DNA of 64,000 nt from Myxococcales bacterium (GCA_004193285.1 SECP01000003.1:248001-312000); one strand, 5' to 3'. Counted from the first letter of the stretch, positions 25,420 through 35,821 are shown. Numbers and translations: made by a program. The notes: generated by a model not told the origin, from the sequence alone.

Positions 25420-25439
25420 GTGGCGAAGTCGTGGCGAAG
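25420..25439. promoter_or_regulatory. Direct repeat of GTGGCGAAG, one helical turn apart
   Basis: GTGGCGAAG occurs at 25420-25428 and at 25431-25439 (11-bp phasing), between the cytochrome lipoprotein stop and the membrane-protein operon. OmpR-family regulators commonly bind direct repeats of about 11 bp spacing, so this could be a site for the operon's regulator. Speculative. Confidence 0.3.
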
Positions 25440-25450
25440 CGGCGAGCCGG

Positions 25451-25816
25451 TCAATCCGGCGCGCCGCACGCCAGCCACTCACCGAGCTTTTCGCGCTCGG
25501 ATGTGGGCACGGAGCGGCCTTGCGGCATGAACGTGTTCACGCCCTGGGGCCCGGCCGCGGCTACCGCGTCGATGCGGCTCGCGTTTTCACGGATCTGCTC
25601 CACCGTGGTGAACTTGGGTTCCTGCGGCCCGCCCGCGCCGTGGCACGAGAGGCAGTTCTCTTGAAAAAAGACCTGGCCGAAGTTGGCATAGCCGAGCGTC
25701 GATTCCTTCGGGCAGGAGGTGCCGGTCGTCTCCCCTTCGTCCTCGCTGCCGCATGCCGCTAGCCCGAGGCTGGCGACGAGCAATCCAGAGACCACCAGTG
25801 CTTCACTTATTTTCAT
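25451..25816 (-). CDS. Cytochrome c-like lipoprotein
   Basis: The 121-residue precursor has a lipobox (GLAAC) after a signal peptide. The mature domain has one haem motif C-L-S-C-H (FFQENCLSCHGAGGPQ), plus NTFMPQGRSVPTSEREKLGEWLACG, the usual C-terminal Met-ligand and helix of small c-type cytochromes; the Met of TFMPQ is the likely distal ligand. The ATG at 25816 has GGGAG upstream and starts 20 nt after the sigma factor's stop. It is a probable single-haem electron carrier or haem sensor at the membrane, co-expressed with the ECF sigma factor. Confidence 0.82.
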   Translation of the reverse strand: MKISEALVVSGLLVASLGLAACGSEDEGETTGTSCPKESTLGYANFGQVFFQENCLSCHGAGGPQEPKFTTVEQIRENASRIDAVAAAGPQGVNTFMPQGRSVPTSEREKLGEWLACGAPD

Positions 25817-25835
25817 GCTCTCCCGATCCCTGATT

Positions 25836-26978
25836 TCACGCATACGAGCGTAGCCGCTCCGTGGTTTCCACGAGCGCGTCCGCGGTCACGTTGGACAGCC
25901 TGGCATGTTTTTCGGTGAGCCAGCGCGCAGCCAAGGGCACGCCGCTGAAGTACTGCATCGGGAAGGGCGGGCGCGCGAGAAACGACAGCCCGGTCATGAT
26001 CGGCCGGACGATCCACGCTGCATCACCCTCGACCGCGGTCGCGTAAACTCGGATGTGTCGGGAATGTTTTTCCAGCAGCGTCACGATTTTCTGGCGCGCG
26101 GCAAGGTTCGGAGGGCGCGTCGTGGCTTCCACGACCGCGAGGTAGGCGAAGCCGGAAGGAGATTGCGCTAACGCCTGCGTGAACGCTTCGTCGAGCAACT
26201 CGAGCGCTTCCACGCTAGCGGTGCTGGGCCAAACCGCAATCACCACGCTGCCGACCATGCCGACGCTGATCGCCGGATGACGCAACAGCACGAGAGGCGC
26301 GCTGGTGCTGGTGGGAGGCTCGCTTGGCGTCTCGCTCCGCGCGCCCGGCCGGGCGCGCGTGGAAGCGCCGAGGAGCAGCGTCAGGCGCTTGAGCGCGGAG
26401 CTCAGGCGCTTGCGCACGGTCTTGCGATCGGCGTCGACCAGCTCGGCCATGTCCTCGAGCGGCAGGTCCCCGAGCTCGTGCAGCGCTACTAGGTCGCGTG
26501 AGCGCTCGTCGAGCAGCGACAGCGCGCGGTGCAGCCGTTCGGCTCGCTCGCCGATCTCCAGAGCACTGTCGCTCGGGAGCGCTTCGTCCGCCGTCTCCGG
26601 AGGCTGGCTGCTCACTACCTCGCGCCGCCGGTGCGCGCGGCGCCGCTCTCCGGCCGCGATGCGTCGGCACACCTCGCGGAGCCAAGGATCGAACGGCTTG
26701 ATGCGGCCGAGCTGCTCGCGTTTGCCGTGCAGGACCAGAAACACCTCCTGCACGAGGTCGTCCATGTCCTGGTCGCTCGTACCGAACTGCTGCAGGTGTC
26801 GCCGTGCGCCAGCGGCATGAGACGCGTAAAGCACGGCAAGTCCGGCGTCCGGCGTGCGGCTGGACGGACGGCGGCGAGATGTCCTCGGACCCGGCTCCAC
26901 CCCGTAGGAAGTGCCATGGTGGCGATTTCGACACAACTCGACGTCGAATTCGTACCCAGGCCCGGAGGCCGCAGGCAT
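25836..26978 (-). CDS. ECF-type sigma factor with extra C-terminal domain
   Basis: About 380 residues; the start is uncertain (ATG 26978 or GTG 26900, neither with a good ribosome binding site). Region 2 (ASHAAGARRHLQQFGTSDQDMDDLVQEVFLVLH; PFDPWLREVCRRIA) and region 4 (LDERSRDLVALHELGDLPLEDMAELVDADRKTVRKRLSSALKRL) are clear. From about residue 230 there is an unrelated alpha/beta segment (VGMVGSVVIAVWPSTASVEALELLDEAF...FAYLAVVEATTRPP...AAWIVRPIMTGLSFLARPPFPMQYF) with a hydrophobic pattern like STAS-type folds. No anti-sigma gene is adjacent. The fused domain may replace it. The gene is coupled to a cytochrome lipoprotein. Confidence 0.85.
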   Translation of the reverse strand: MPAASGPGYEFDVELCRNRHHGTSYGVEPGPRTSRRRPSSRTPDAGLAVLYASHAAGARRHLQQFGTSDQDMDDLVQEVFLVLHGKREQLGRIKPFDPWLREVCRRIAAGERRRAHRRREVVSSQPPETADEALPSDSALEIGERAERLHRALSLLDERSRDLVALHELGDLPLEDMAELVDADRKTVRKRLSSALKRLTLLLGASTRARPGARSETPSEPPTSTSAPLVLLRHPAISVGMVGSVVIAVWPSTASVEALELLDEAFTQALAQSPSGFAYLAVVEATTRPPNLAARQKIVTLLEKHSRHIRVYATAVEGDAAWIVRPIMTGLSFLARPPFPMQYFSGVPLAARWLTEKHARLSNVTADALVETTERLRSYA

Positions 26979-28633
<1,655 letters not shown>

Positions 28634-28634
28634 T

Positions 28635-29171
28635 ATGGCAGACACCATCGCGCTCGAGATCGTCACGCCCGACGGGCTGAAGCTCCACGAGCAGGTGAAC
28701 GAGCTCACGGCGCCGAGCGTCCAAGGCGAGTTCGGCGTTTTGCCGCAACACCGCCCGATGCTAGCCGCGCTCGCGACCGGCATCGTCACTTACATTCAAA
28801 ACGGTAAGAGCGAGTCGGTGGCGGTGGGGCCCGGTTTCGTGGAGATCGCGGCCGACAAGGCCCTGCTCCTCACGGACCGCTTCTGCAAAAAGGAAGACCT
28901 GGATCCCGTGCGCGCTCGCCTGGATCTCAAAGAGGCGGACGAGCAGCTGGATAGCTTCAAAGGCGATCCGGAGAGCCCGGAGTACGCGGCGCTCGTCGAG
29001 CGCGAAGCTTGGGCCGCCGCCCAGCTGGAGCTCCACGGCGACCCGCCGCCTCCGCGCATCCGCGTCACCGGTCTCAGCACGGTCGAGGATTACTCGAAGA
29101 CCGCTCAGGCCGAGGGCGACACCGAAGGTGAAGCCGCCGAGCACGTCGAAGACGCCGCTCAAAAGCACTGA
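28635..29171 (+). CDS. atpC: ATP synthase F1 subunit epsilon
   Basis: 178 residues. The N-terminal beta-sandwich reads LEIVTPDGLKLHEQVNELTAPSVQGEFGVLPQHRPMLAAL, typical for epsilon. The family is usually about 135-140 residues; here the C-terminal part is longer, ending in an acidic Glu/Asp/Ala tail after DPPPPRIRVTG. Epsilon couples gamma rotation to Fo and can inhibit ATPase activity; the tail may modify this. ATG at 28635, one nt after the atpD stop. Confidence 0.95.
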   Translation: MADTIALEIVTPDGLKLHEQVNELTAPSVQGEFGVLPQHRPMLAALATGIVTYIQNGKSESVAVGPGFVEIAADKALLLTDRFCKKEDLDPVRARLDLKEADEQLDSFKGDPESPEYAALVEREAWAAAQLELHGDPPPPRIRVTGLSTVEDYSKTAQAEGDTEGEAAEHVEDAAQKH

Positions 29172-29198
29172 AGCCAGCCGCGGCATCACGCCGCCAGC

Positions 29199-29248
29199 AC
29201 ACGGCCTGCTCTTCTCGTTCGCGAGGGGGGTAGGCCGTGTTTCTTTTT
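29199..29248 (+). terminator. Intrinsic terminator of atpDC
   Basis: ACACGGCCT (29199-29207) pairs perfectly with AGGCCGTGT (29232-29240), and the loop can extend the stem with CTTCTCG/CGAGGGG. The stem is followed by TTCTTTTT. It lies 28 nt after the atpC stop. Confidence 0.88.
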
Positions 29249-29369
29249 GCGCGGACCAGCCGATCGGGGGCCACTCGACCGCCTGGGAAGCGGATTCGCT
29301 GGCCCCAGCCCCATTTCGGCATTCGCTCCGCTGGACAGGAGTGGCGACGCAACGTTAACTCCGGCCACG

Positions 29370-30206
29370 ATGGACGGCGGCAAGAGCCCCAAGGCCATGC
29401 TCGAGCGCTACGGGCTGCGTCCGAAGTACAGCTTCGGGCAGAATTTCCTCGCCGACGAGAGGCTGTCCGCGCGCATCGCGGAGGCATGCGCCGCGGAGGG
29501 TGGCAGCGTGGTGGAGCTCGGAGCGGGCATGGGCGCGCTCACCCGACCACTGCTGGCGAGCGGAGTGAGCTTCGTCCTCGCGGTCGAGCGTGATCGCGAC
29601 ATGGTGCCGGTGCTCACCCAGGAGCTCGCGAGCGAGGTGGAGGCAGGTCGGCTAGAGATCTTGGAGACCGACGCGAAGACGGTGGACTTCGTCACCGCGC
29701 TGGCTGGCAAACCAAAGCCGCACGTGGTGGCCGGCAACCTGCCGTACCAGATCACGGGGCCACTACTGGAGAAGGCGGTGCACGCAGCGCCGAGCATCGA
29801 GCGCGCGGTGTTCTTGGTGCAGTTGGAGGTGGCGGACCGTTTGGCCGCCGCTCCGAACAGCGACGCGTACGGCGCGCTCAGCGTGTTCGCGCAGCGCGCG
29901 TTCAAGGTCGAGCGGGCCTTCGTGGTGCGGCGCGGCGCGTTCTACCCGCAGCCCAACGTGGACTCGGCGGTCGTCACCCTCGAGCCGGTCGGCAGTGGTC
30001 CCGAGACAGAGGCGTTTCGGCGGCTCGTGCGCGCGGCCTTCGCGCAGCGCCGAAAGCAGCTGAAAAACGCGTGGAGCAGTGTCTTTCACGGTCGCGCGGT
30101 CACCCTCGAGGTGGCAGCCGAGCGCGCTGGGGTCGACCTCTCCGCCCGCGGCGAAACCTTGGCGGTCGCAGACTTCACGCGCATGGCCGCGGAGCTGGAG
30201 GCTTGA
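29370..30206 (+). CDS. rsmA: 16S rRNA (adenine(1518)-N(6)/adenine(1519)-N(6))-dimethyltransferase
   Basis: 278 residues. The N-terminal YSFGQNFLADERLSARI is the KsgA/RsmA signature. SAM binding VVELGAGMGALTRPLL follows, and the catalytic NLPY motif (VVAGNLPYQITGPLL). The C-terminal helical rRNA-binding domain has FYPQPNVDSAVV and AFAQRRKQLKNAW. It dimethylates two adjacent adenines near the 3' end of 16S rRNA during 30S assembly. The ATG at 29370 is chosen because longer in-frame starts add non-conserved sequence; the ribosome binding site is weak. The TGA stop overlaps the next gene's TTG (TTGA). Confidence 0.95.
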   Translation: MDGGKSPKAMLERYGLRPKYSFGQNFLADERLSARIAEACAAEGGSVVELGAGMGALTRPLLASGVSFVLAVERDRDMVPVLTQELASEVEAGRLEILETDAKTVDFVTALAGKPKPHVVAGNLPYQITGPLLEKAVHAAPSIERAVFLVQLEVADRLAAAPNSDAYGALSVFAQRAFKVERAFVVRRGAFYPQPNVDSAVVTLEPVGSGPETEAFRRLVRAAFAQRRKQLKNAWSSVFHGRAVTLEVAAERAGVDLSARGETLAVADFTRMAAELEA

Positions 30207-30676
30207 AGCCGCGCGCGCTGCTGGTTGCGTCGGTGCTCGCCTGGGGCTGCGGGCGGGACTCGCGGAGTGTCGTGAAGGAAGCGGAGTTCGGTGTCTTCTT
30301 CGGCGGCCAAGTACAGGAGCTGAAGGAGCTGGAGAAGGAGCTGGACCCGGCGCGGCAGCGGCACGGTGTGCGCCTCGTCTTCGACGGGCCGCTCCCTCGT
30401 GACATCAAAGTGACTTGGGAGCTTTCGCTGCCAGTTCCGGAGCGGGGCGGTCCGCGGTCGGCTCGGGTGGGGGACGTGACCGCGAAGGCTGGCGAGGCGT
30501 CCTTGGACGTGCCGCTCTCATTTCGACCCGAGGACCCGCTTGGACTGTGGCACGCCAAGGTCACGGCGGACGGGGCGGCGGTCGTCGACCGAGACTTCAC
30601 GGTCGTCGCGGCGGCGCCTCCGCCCAAGGTGGCTCCGAAGCCGCTCCCCCCGCGGGGACCGAGCTCGGCGCGCTGA
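30203..30676 (+). CDS. Small lipoprotein, unknown function
   Basis: 157 residues from a TTG that overlaps the rsmA stop (TTGA) with GGAG upstream. The signal peptide ends in lipobox LAWGC. The mature part has a short coiled-coil (QELKELEKELDPARQRHG) and a beta-rich domain with VRLVFDGPLPRDIKVTWELSLPVPE and SLDVPLSFRPEDPLGLWHAKVTADG, then a Pro/Lys-rich end. No family recognised. The 3' 80 nt overlap the convergent DUF58 gene. Confidence 0.7.
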   Translation: MKPRALLVASVLAWGCGRDSRSVVKEAEFGVFFGGQVQELKELEKELDPARQRHGVRLVFDGPLPRDIKVTWELSLPVPERGGPRSARVGDVTAKAGEASLDVPLSFRPEDPLGLWHAKVTADGAAVVDRDFTVVAAAPPPKVAPKPLPPRGPSSAR

Positions 30677-32231
30677 ACGGGACCTCGCGCGACCCGGTGG
30701 AGAGGCGCTCCAAGCGGATGCCCAGCCGCTGCAGGCTACGCTCGCCGCGCTCGGCGGCGAGCTTTTGCCGGAGCGCAAACGCGTCCCGCGCGGCCAACGC
30801 CTTGGGCGAGTCGTCGCCAGCGCTACCGAGTGACGGCTTCATGAGCAGCCACTTCCACGTGACGCCGCGGCGCTTGCGCTCGGCCAGCGCTCGCGTGAGG
30901 GCCGGGCGGCTCGTCTCGTCGGGCGCGTCCGACCAGACATAGATCAAGCTGGGCTTGACGCGCTGGTGCTTGATGCGCTCGAAGACGCGAACGAGCTCCA
31001 CGTCGACGCGCACGCGCTCCGGGTCCACCCGCGCCGGCGACGAAATACCGAACGAGGCCAAGTAGCGCCGGAGCGAGCGCTCCCGCGGCGTGGGCGCTTG
31101 CGTGATCACCTCCGGGAAGGGCGCGCGCTGCCGCAGCTTCTCGGCGCGGCGGGCGATTCGGTCCAGCTCCGTGGCGTGAACGTGCGCGGAAAGCTGCGGA
31201 TCCAGCGGGCGCATGTGCTCGATGACGCGCAGCGCCAGCTCTTGCTCGTCCAAACCGCTGCGATCCGCGTCCATGCAACCAATGACGTGCACGAGCTTTT
31301 CCACGAGGTGCGTAGCGTGCGCGATACCGCGCTCCGGCTTCTCGAACGAGAGTGCGCGGGTGCCGACGACCGCGAGCCCCACCCGATCCCCGGCGCGGCC
31401 GTGGCGGATGGCTACCGCGGAGATCTCGTCCAGCGCTCGGTCGAGCGCGGAATCCCCGGGAGGCCCGGACCAGTGATCGACCGAAGCGTCCAGCACGAGC
31501 CACACGACGTCTCGCTCGTCTCGCTCGTATTCGCGCACGAGCAGCACTCCGCGCCGCGCCGACGCCCGCCAGGCGATGCGACGAAAGGGGTCGCCGCTTT
31601 GGTGCTCGCGTAGCTCGCGCAGCTCACCGCCTTCGCCGCGCAGGCGCCCCGGACGGCCTTCGTCTGCTTGCTTTCGACTTCGCCCACCACGCGCCGACCG
31701 CACGAGGACGCTGTACGGGGTGGGCAGTACCTCTACCCCGAACGGGTTGGCGAAGGTGAGCGGCACCTCGAACAAGCTGGGCCCTGACTCCACTTCCAAA
31801 GAGAGCCCGTGAATCCCGTGGCGCCCCACGCGGAGCCCCTTGACCGCGACGCTCACGCACAGGCGCGTGTTGGCGGGTACCTCGTCGGCTTCCGGAGTGA
31901 CCTGCACGGAGAGCTCGGGCGCTGCAACTGCGCGCAAGCCGCGAAAGCGCACCGGCGCGCTATGACGATTCCGGAGCTCCGCCTCGAGGAGCAGCTCTTG
32001 GCCGCGCGTGGTGGTGACTCGCCGCACCTCGCCGCGCCAGAGCATCTCTAGACCGGCCGCCCGTACCCGACTCACCCCCAATCGCGTGAGCGCCCGCGCG
32101 ACCGCGAGCCCCAGCACGAGCGCACCCCCCCAAGTCACGACCGGACCGGACTGCAAAAGCAACCCGCCCAGCACCACGCCCATCCCGGCTACGGCCAGGT
32201 CGGAGCTTTCGCGCGTGGGGTGGATCTGCAC
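30597..32231 (-). CDS. DUF58-family protein
   Basis: 544 residues. Two N-terminal hydrophobic helices (VAGMGVVLGGLLLQSG and WGGALVLGLAVARAL), a beta-rich segment, then the DUF58 signature LREHQSGDPFRRIAWRASAR and a VWA-like fold (VVWLVLDASVDHW). In many bacteria DUF58 proteins work with a MoxR AAA+ ATPase; such an ATPase is encoded at 37929-38891. GTG start at 32231, no strong ribosome binding site. The Pro/Ala-rich end overlaps the convergent lipoprotein gene by 80 nt. It is divergent from the BamA-like gene. Confidence 0.85.
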   Translation of the reverse strand: MQIHPTRESSDLAVAGMGVVLGGLLLQSGPVVTWGGALVLGLAVARALTRLGVSRVRAAGLEMLWRGEVRRVTTTRGQELLLEAELRNRHSAPVRFRGLRAVAAPELSVQVTPEADEVPANTRLCVSVAVKGLRVGRHGIHGLSLEVESGPSLFEVPLTFANPFGVEVLPTPYSVLVRSARGGRSRKQADEGRPGRLRGEGGELRELREHQSGDPFRRIAWRASARRGVLLVREYERDERDVVWLVLDASVDHWSGPPGDSALDRALDEISAVAIRHGRAGDRVGLAVVGTRALSFEKPERGIAHATHLVEKLVHVIGCMDADRSGLDEQELALRVIEHMRPLDPQLSAHVHATELDRIARRAEKLRQRAPFPEVITQAPTPRERSLRRYLASFGISSPARVDPERVRVDVELVRVFERIKHQRVKPSLIYVWSDAPDETSRPALTRALAERKRRGVTWKWLLMKPSLGSAGDDSPKALAARDAFALRQKLAAERGERSLQRLGIRLERLSTGSREVPFSAPSSVPAGGAASEPPWAEAPPRRP

Positions 32232-32280
32232 GCAGCAACGATAGTCCGACTGAGGCGCCCTGGGCTAGGCTCCGCGCAAG

Positions 32281-34125
32281 GTGCTTCGTCTACGGCGGCT
32301 TCGGGCTCGAGTGTGCGCTTGGGGCCTCGCTGCCTTCGCGCTCGCGAGCACCGCCTGGGGGCTCGAAAATTCCGAGCTGGAAGAGCGCGCCATCGCGCGT
32401 GTCTTGGGCGAAGGCGTAACGCGCGATCGGGCACCGGGCGGCAAGCGCATCGAGAGCGTGCAGGTGGCGCGCCTGGCCGTGTTCGACGACGACGACCCGG
32501 TGCCGGACTTCGTGAACGCGCTGCACGCGCAGACGCGGGAGCGCGTGATCCGCCGCGAGCTCTTGTTTCACGCTGGCGAGCGCTACTCGCTCGAGCGAGT
32601 GCAGGAGACCATCCGTAACCTCCAAGCGCTGCCGCAGTTCGGCGTCGTCGTGGTCGTCGCGCTCCCCGGCTCCACCGCGGACCGAGTCCAGGTGGTCGTG
32701 ATCGTGCGTGACGTGTGGAGCCTACGCCTCGCCTACGACTTTCAGGGCACCTTCGAGCGAGGGCGACGCTTGCCGCTAGCGGTGGGGCCGTCGCTGCCGA
32801 TCCCGAAGCCCAGCGTGAACTACCTCGCGATCAACCCGGTCGAGACCAACCTGCTCGGCACACGCACCCAGGCCGGCGGCATCTTCACGCTTCAGCCGGA
32901 TCGCTACTCGCTCGGCGCGAGCGCGCTGCACCCGCGCGTTTTGGGGAGCAAAGTGGACACGTCCGCCCAGGGCCGCGTCTTCGTCAACCTCGACTCGGGC
33001 CGCGCGGAAGGCTCGACCGCGTCGCTGGCGGTTTATCGCCAGTTACTCGCGCTTTCGGACGAGTGGGCGTTCTTGGCCGGCGCCGGCTGGCTGGTGGAGC
33101 AGACGCGCGTGTTCTCGGATCGCACCCCGTTCATCACCCGCTCGGGGGTCCCGCTCGCCTACCACACCAGCATTCAGCGCGGCGGAGCGGAGGTCACGCG
33201 CTCCTTCGGTCGAGAGCTCAAGTTCGACCTCACGGCGGGGTTGGAGGTCAATCGCCGGCGCTTCGAGGCCCGGCCGCGGCCGGAGGATTCTAGCGAAGCT
33301 TTCGCGCAGTTCCTCGCGCGGGACGTGCCGGTCAGCGACACCCGGCTCAGCCCGTTCGTCCAGCTCGAGCACCGCACCGCGCGCTTCCTGGCCACGCGCG
33401 ACGTGGAGACGCTCGCGCTTCAGGAGTCCTTCGCACTCGGGCAAGTTGCGGCATTGCGAGCTTACCCGGCGGCGCGCGGCGTCGGCTCGTCGCGTGATTT
33501 GCTCGGCGCGGTAGCCTGGCTCGGCTACACGCTGCCGTGGCAGGACGGCTTCGTGCGTGCGATCGCCAGCACCAGCGCCGAAGCCGCGAACGAGGCCAAG
33601 CACCAGGCAACCGCCCAGGGCGCCCTGCGCGTGGTGAGCCCGCGCTTGGGCGGCTTCGCGCGGGTGGTCGTGGATGGCGCGCTGGTGTCCGTCTATCGAA
33701 ACTATTTGAATCGGCGCCTCGCGCTGGGCGGGGACACGCGGCCGCGCGGCTACCGCAGCGCCTCCATGCGCGGCAGCAGCGCCTTCGCCGCGACCGCGGA
33801 GCTTCGGACGAGCTCCGTCAACGTGCTCTCCGCCCGGGTGGGGCTCGCCGCGTTTTACGATGTGGGCGGGGTGGACGAAACGGTGGCCGAGATCCGTCTC
33901 AAGCACTCCCTCGGCGCCGGAGTGCGGGTCCTCTTCCCGCAGCTCAACCGCCAGGTATTCAGGCTGGATTGGGCGGCGCCGCTGAGCGCGGCGGACGGTT
34001 TCCGGAGCGCGCAGCCCTTGCCGGGCGCGGTCTACTTCACGTTCGGCCAGGCTTTCGATACGCCGCGGGTGAAGCTGCCCGAGATCCTCGGCTCGGAGAC
34101 CACTTTGCTCGAGGTCGCTCCGTAG
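32281..34125 (+). CDS. BamA/TamA-like outer-membrane protein
   Basis: 614 residues. A signal peptide (ALASTAWG) precedes a POTRA-like domain (about 80-140: VIRRELLFHAGERYSLERVQETIRNLQALPQFG). The rest is a beta-barrel with alternating hydrophobic strands and the Omp85-type motif GGDTRPRGYRS (about residues 480-490, like the conserved RGY loop). The last residues are LLEVAP, without the usual terminal aromatic. Predicted role in insertion of outer-membrane proteins or in export; it is not the essential BamA (only one POTRA seen). The next gene follows after 13 nt. Confidence 0.8.
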   Translation: MLRLRRLRARVCAWGLAAFALASTAWGLENSELEERAIARVLGEGVTRDRAPGGKRIESVQVARLAVFDDDDPVPDFVNALHAQTRERVIRRELLFHAGERYSLERVQETIRNLQALPQFGVVVVVALPGSTADRVQVVVIVRDVWSLRLAYDFQGTFERGRRLPLAVGPSLPIPKPSVNYLAINPVETNLLGTRTQAGGIFTLQPDRYSLGASALHPRVLGSKVDTSAQGRVFVNLDSGRAEGSTASLAVYRQLLALSDEWAFLAGAGWLVEQTRVFSDRTPFITRSGVPLAYHTSIQRGGAEVTRSFGRELKFDLTAGLEVNRRRFEARPRPEDSSEAFAQFLARDVPVSDTRLSPFVQLEHRTARFLATRDVETLALQESFALGQVAALRAYPAARGVGSSRDLLGAVAWLGYTLPWQDGFVRAIASTSAEAANEAKHQATAQGALRVVSPRLGGFARVVVDGALVSVYRNYLNRRLALGGDTRPRGYRSASMRGSSAFAATAELRTSSVNVLSARVGLAAFYDVGGVDETVAEIRLKHSLGAGVRVLFPQLNRQVFRLDWAAPLSAADGFRSAQPLPGAVYFTFGQAFDTPRVKLPEILGSETTLLEVAP

Positions 34126-34138
34126 CTCAGACTTCAGG

Positions 34139-35821
34139 GTGGTCGAGAGCCGCACCATCAGCCGCGTGCCGCCCCACCTTCGGCACTTGATCGTGCAGCA
34201 AGACTACGCGCGCTACACCGCGGTGGATCAGGCAGTGTGGCGCTTCGTGCTCCTGCAGGCGCACGCTCGGCTCAAGCACGCCGCCCACGCGGCCTACGGT
34301 AGCGGGCTCTCCCAAACCGGCATATCGGTGGAGCGCATCCCACGCATCGGGGAGATGGACGAGCACCTGGAGCCATTCGGCTGGGGTGCGGTCTGCGTGG
34401 ACGGCTTCATCCCGCCGCGCGCGTTTCAAGAGCTGCAGTCGCTATCGATCTTGCCGATCGCGGCCGACATGCGCACCGCGGACCACCTCGTGTACACGCC
34501 CGCGCCGGACATCATTCACGAAGCCGCGGGTCACGCTCCCATCCTGCCGGATCCCGTCTACGCCGCTTACCTGCGCCGCGTCGGAGCCGCCGGCGCGCGC
34601 GCCTTCACGCTTACGGAAGATACGGCGATAGACCGCGCGATTTACGCGCTGTCGGAGCTCAAAGAGCAGCCCTCGGCCACCCCGGAGCAGGTCGCGCGGG
34701 CGGAGCAGGCGCTCACCTCCGCACGGAGCAGCGTCACGCGCGTCAGTGAGGCGGCCCGGCTGTCTCGTCTGTATTGGTGGACCGCCGAGTACGGCCTGGT
34801 CGGGACGCCGCGTGACTACAAGCTGTACGGGGCCGGCCTGCTGTCGTCGCTGTGGGAGAGCTTCGCCTGCCACGACCCCAAGGTGCGAAAGCCGGTCCTG
34901 AGCGCGCTGTGCGCGAGCGTGGACTACGACGTGACGCGTCCCCAGCCGCAGCTCTTCGTCACGCCCAGCTTCGAAGATTTGCACCAGGTGCTGGACCAGG
35001 TGGTGCGAGAGCTGCCGTCGGCGCGGGGCGGGGAGGTGGCGCTCGCGGAGGCGGCTGCGTCCGGGGAGGTGGCGACAATCACCCTCGAGGGTGGAGTGGA
35101 GCTCCACGGCATGCTCGGCGCGTGCCACCACACGCAGGGGCGGACGACGCTCTTGTCGCTCGCGGAGGGGGGGCGCGCGCGGCTCTCGGACTTCAGCGCA
35201 CGCGGGCCGCAGCTGCTGACCGTCCTTGGGGACTCGCGCGCGGCGCTGCGCGGGCTTCGGCCGGGGCTCGTCTCCCTGCGGCTGGCGCACGGCGCCTCGC
35301 TCGTGGGGAAGCTGCGGGAGGGGCGTACCTCCCCGGACGGAGGCGCCGCGATCTTGGTCATGGAGCAGGGCACGCTCAGCGCGGGCTCGCAGCTCTCCGC
35401 GCCGCTTTCGGCGGGCGACCTAGTGATTCTGTCGGACGGCGTCCTCGGCGCGCATGCCGGTGCGCCTTCGGATTTTTTTCCGCAAACGGAGTTGCCGCAG
35501 ACGCGCGTGCCCAAGGCTCATACCGTGCCTCCGCGCGAGCAAGGCTTGCTCTCGCTCTACGAGCTCTCGCTCTCTGCGCTGCGCTCCGCGCTGGGCTCGA
35601 GCGTCGTGCCGGTCTTCGAGCGCGTGCACCGCGAGCTCGCGGAGAGCCATCCGCACGACTGGCTGCTTCGGTGGAACCTACTGGAGAGCCTGCAGAAGCT
35701 CGGCGCGGGCGGGAGCCTGGCCGAAGCGCTGCGCGGTGAGCTGGAAGATCTCGAGGTGCACTACGACTGCCGCCAGCCGATCGCGTCCGGCCTCTCGTAC
35801 CTGCGGCGCGCAAGCCGCTGA
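34139..35821 (+). CDS. Biopterin-dependent aromatic amino acid hydroxylase, long form
   Basis: 560 residues with GTG start. The catalytic domain (about 1-300) has the iron ligands: His127 and His132 in IIHEAAGHAPILPDP, and Glu217 in YWWTAEYGLVG. The family uses tetrahydrobiopterin and O2 to hydroxylate phenylalanine (or tyrosine/tryptophan). Proteobacterial PhhA is about 260-300 residues. Here a second region of about 260 residues follows (beta-rich, then helical: QGLLSLYELSLSALRSALG), as in the long Bacteroidetes-type enzymes. The function of that region is unknown. No phhB (pterin dehydratase) is adjacent. It probably shares a transcript with the BamA-like gene. Confidence 0.9.
   Translation: MVESRTISRVPPHLRHLIVQQDYARYTAVDQAVWRFVLLQAHARLKHAAHAAYGSGLSQTGISVERIPRIGEMDEHLEPFGWGAVCVDGFIPPRAFQELQSLSILPIAADMRTADHLVYTPAPDIIHEAAGHAPILPDPVYAAYLRRVGAAGARAFTLTEDTAIDRAIYALSELKEQPSATPEQVARAEQALTSARSSVTRVSEAARLSRLYWWTAEYGLVGTPRDYKLYGAGLLSSLWESFACHDPKVRKPVLSALCASVDYDVTRPQPQLFVTPSFEDLHQVLDQVVRELPSARGGEVALAEAAASGEVATITLEGGVELHGMLGACHHTQGRTTLLSLAEGGRARLSDFSARGPQLLTVLGDSRAALRGLRPGLVSLRLAHGASLVGKLREGRTSPDGGAAILVMEQGTLSAGSQLSAPLSAGDLVILSDGVLGAHAGAPSDFFPQTELPQTRVPKAHTVPPREQGLLSLYELSLSALRSALGSSVVPVFERVHRELAESHPHDWLLRWNLLESLQKLGAGGSLAEALRGELEDLEVHYDCRQPIASGLSYLRRASR

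Noticed and set aside
32281..34125. The essential BamA
   Set aside because: Only one POTRA-like domain before the barrel and no terminal aromatic residue; better described as BamA/TamA-like.
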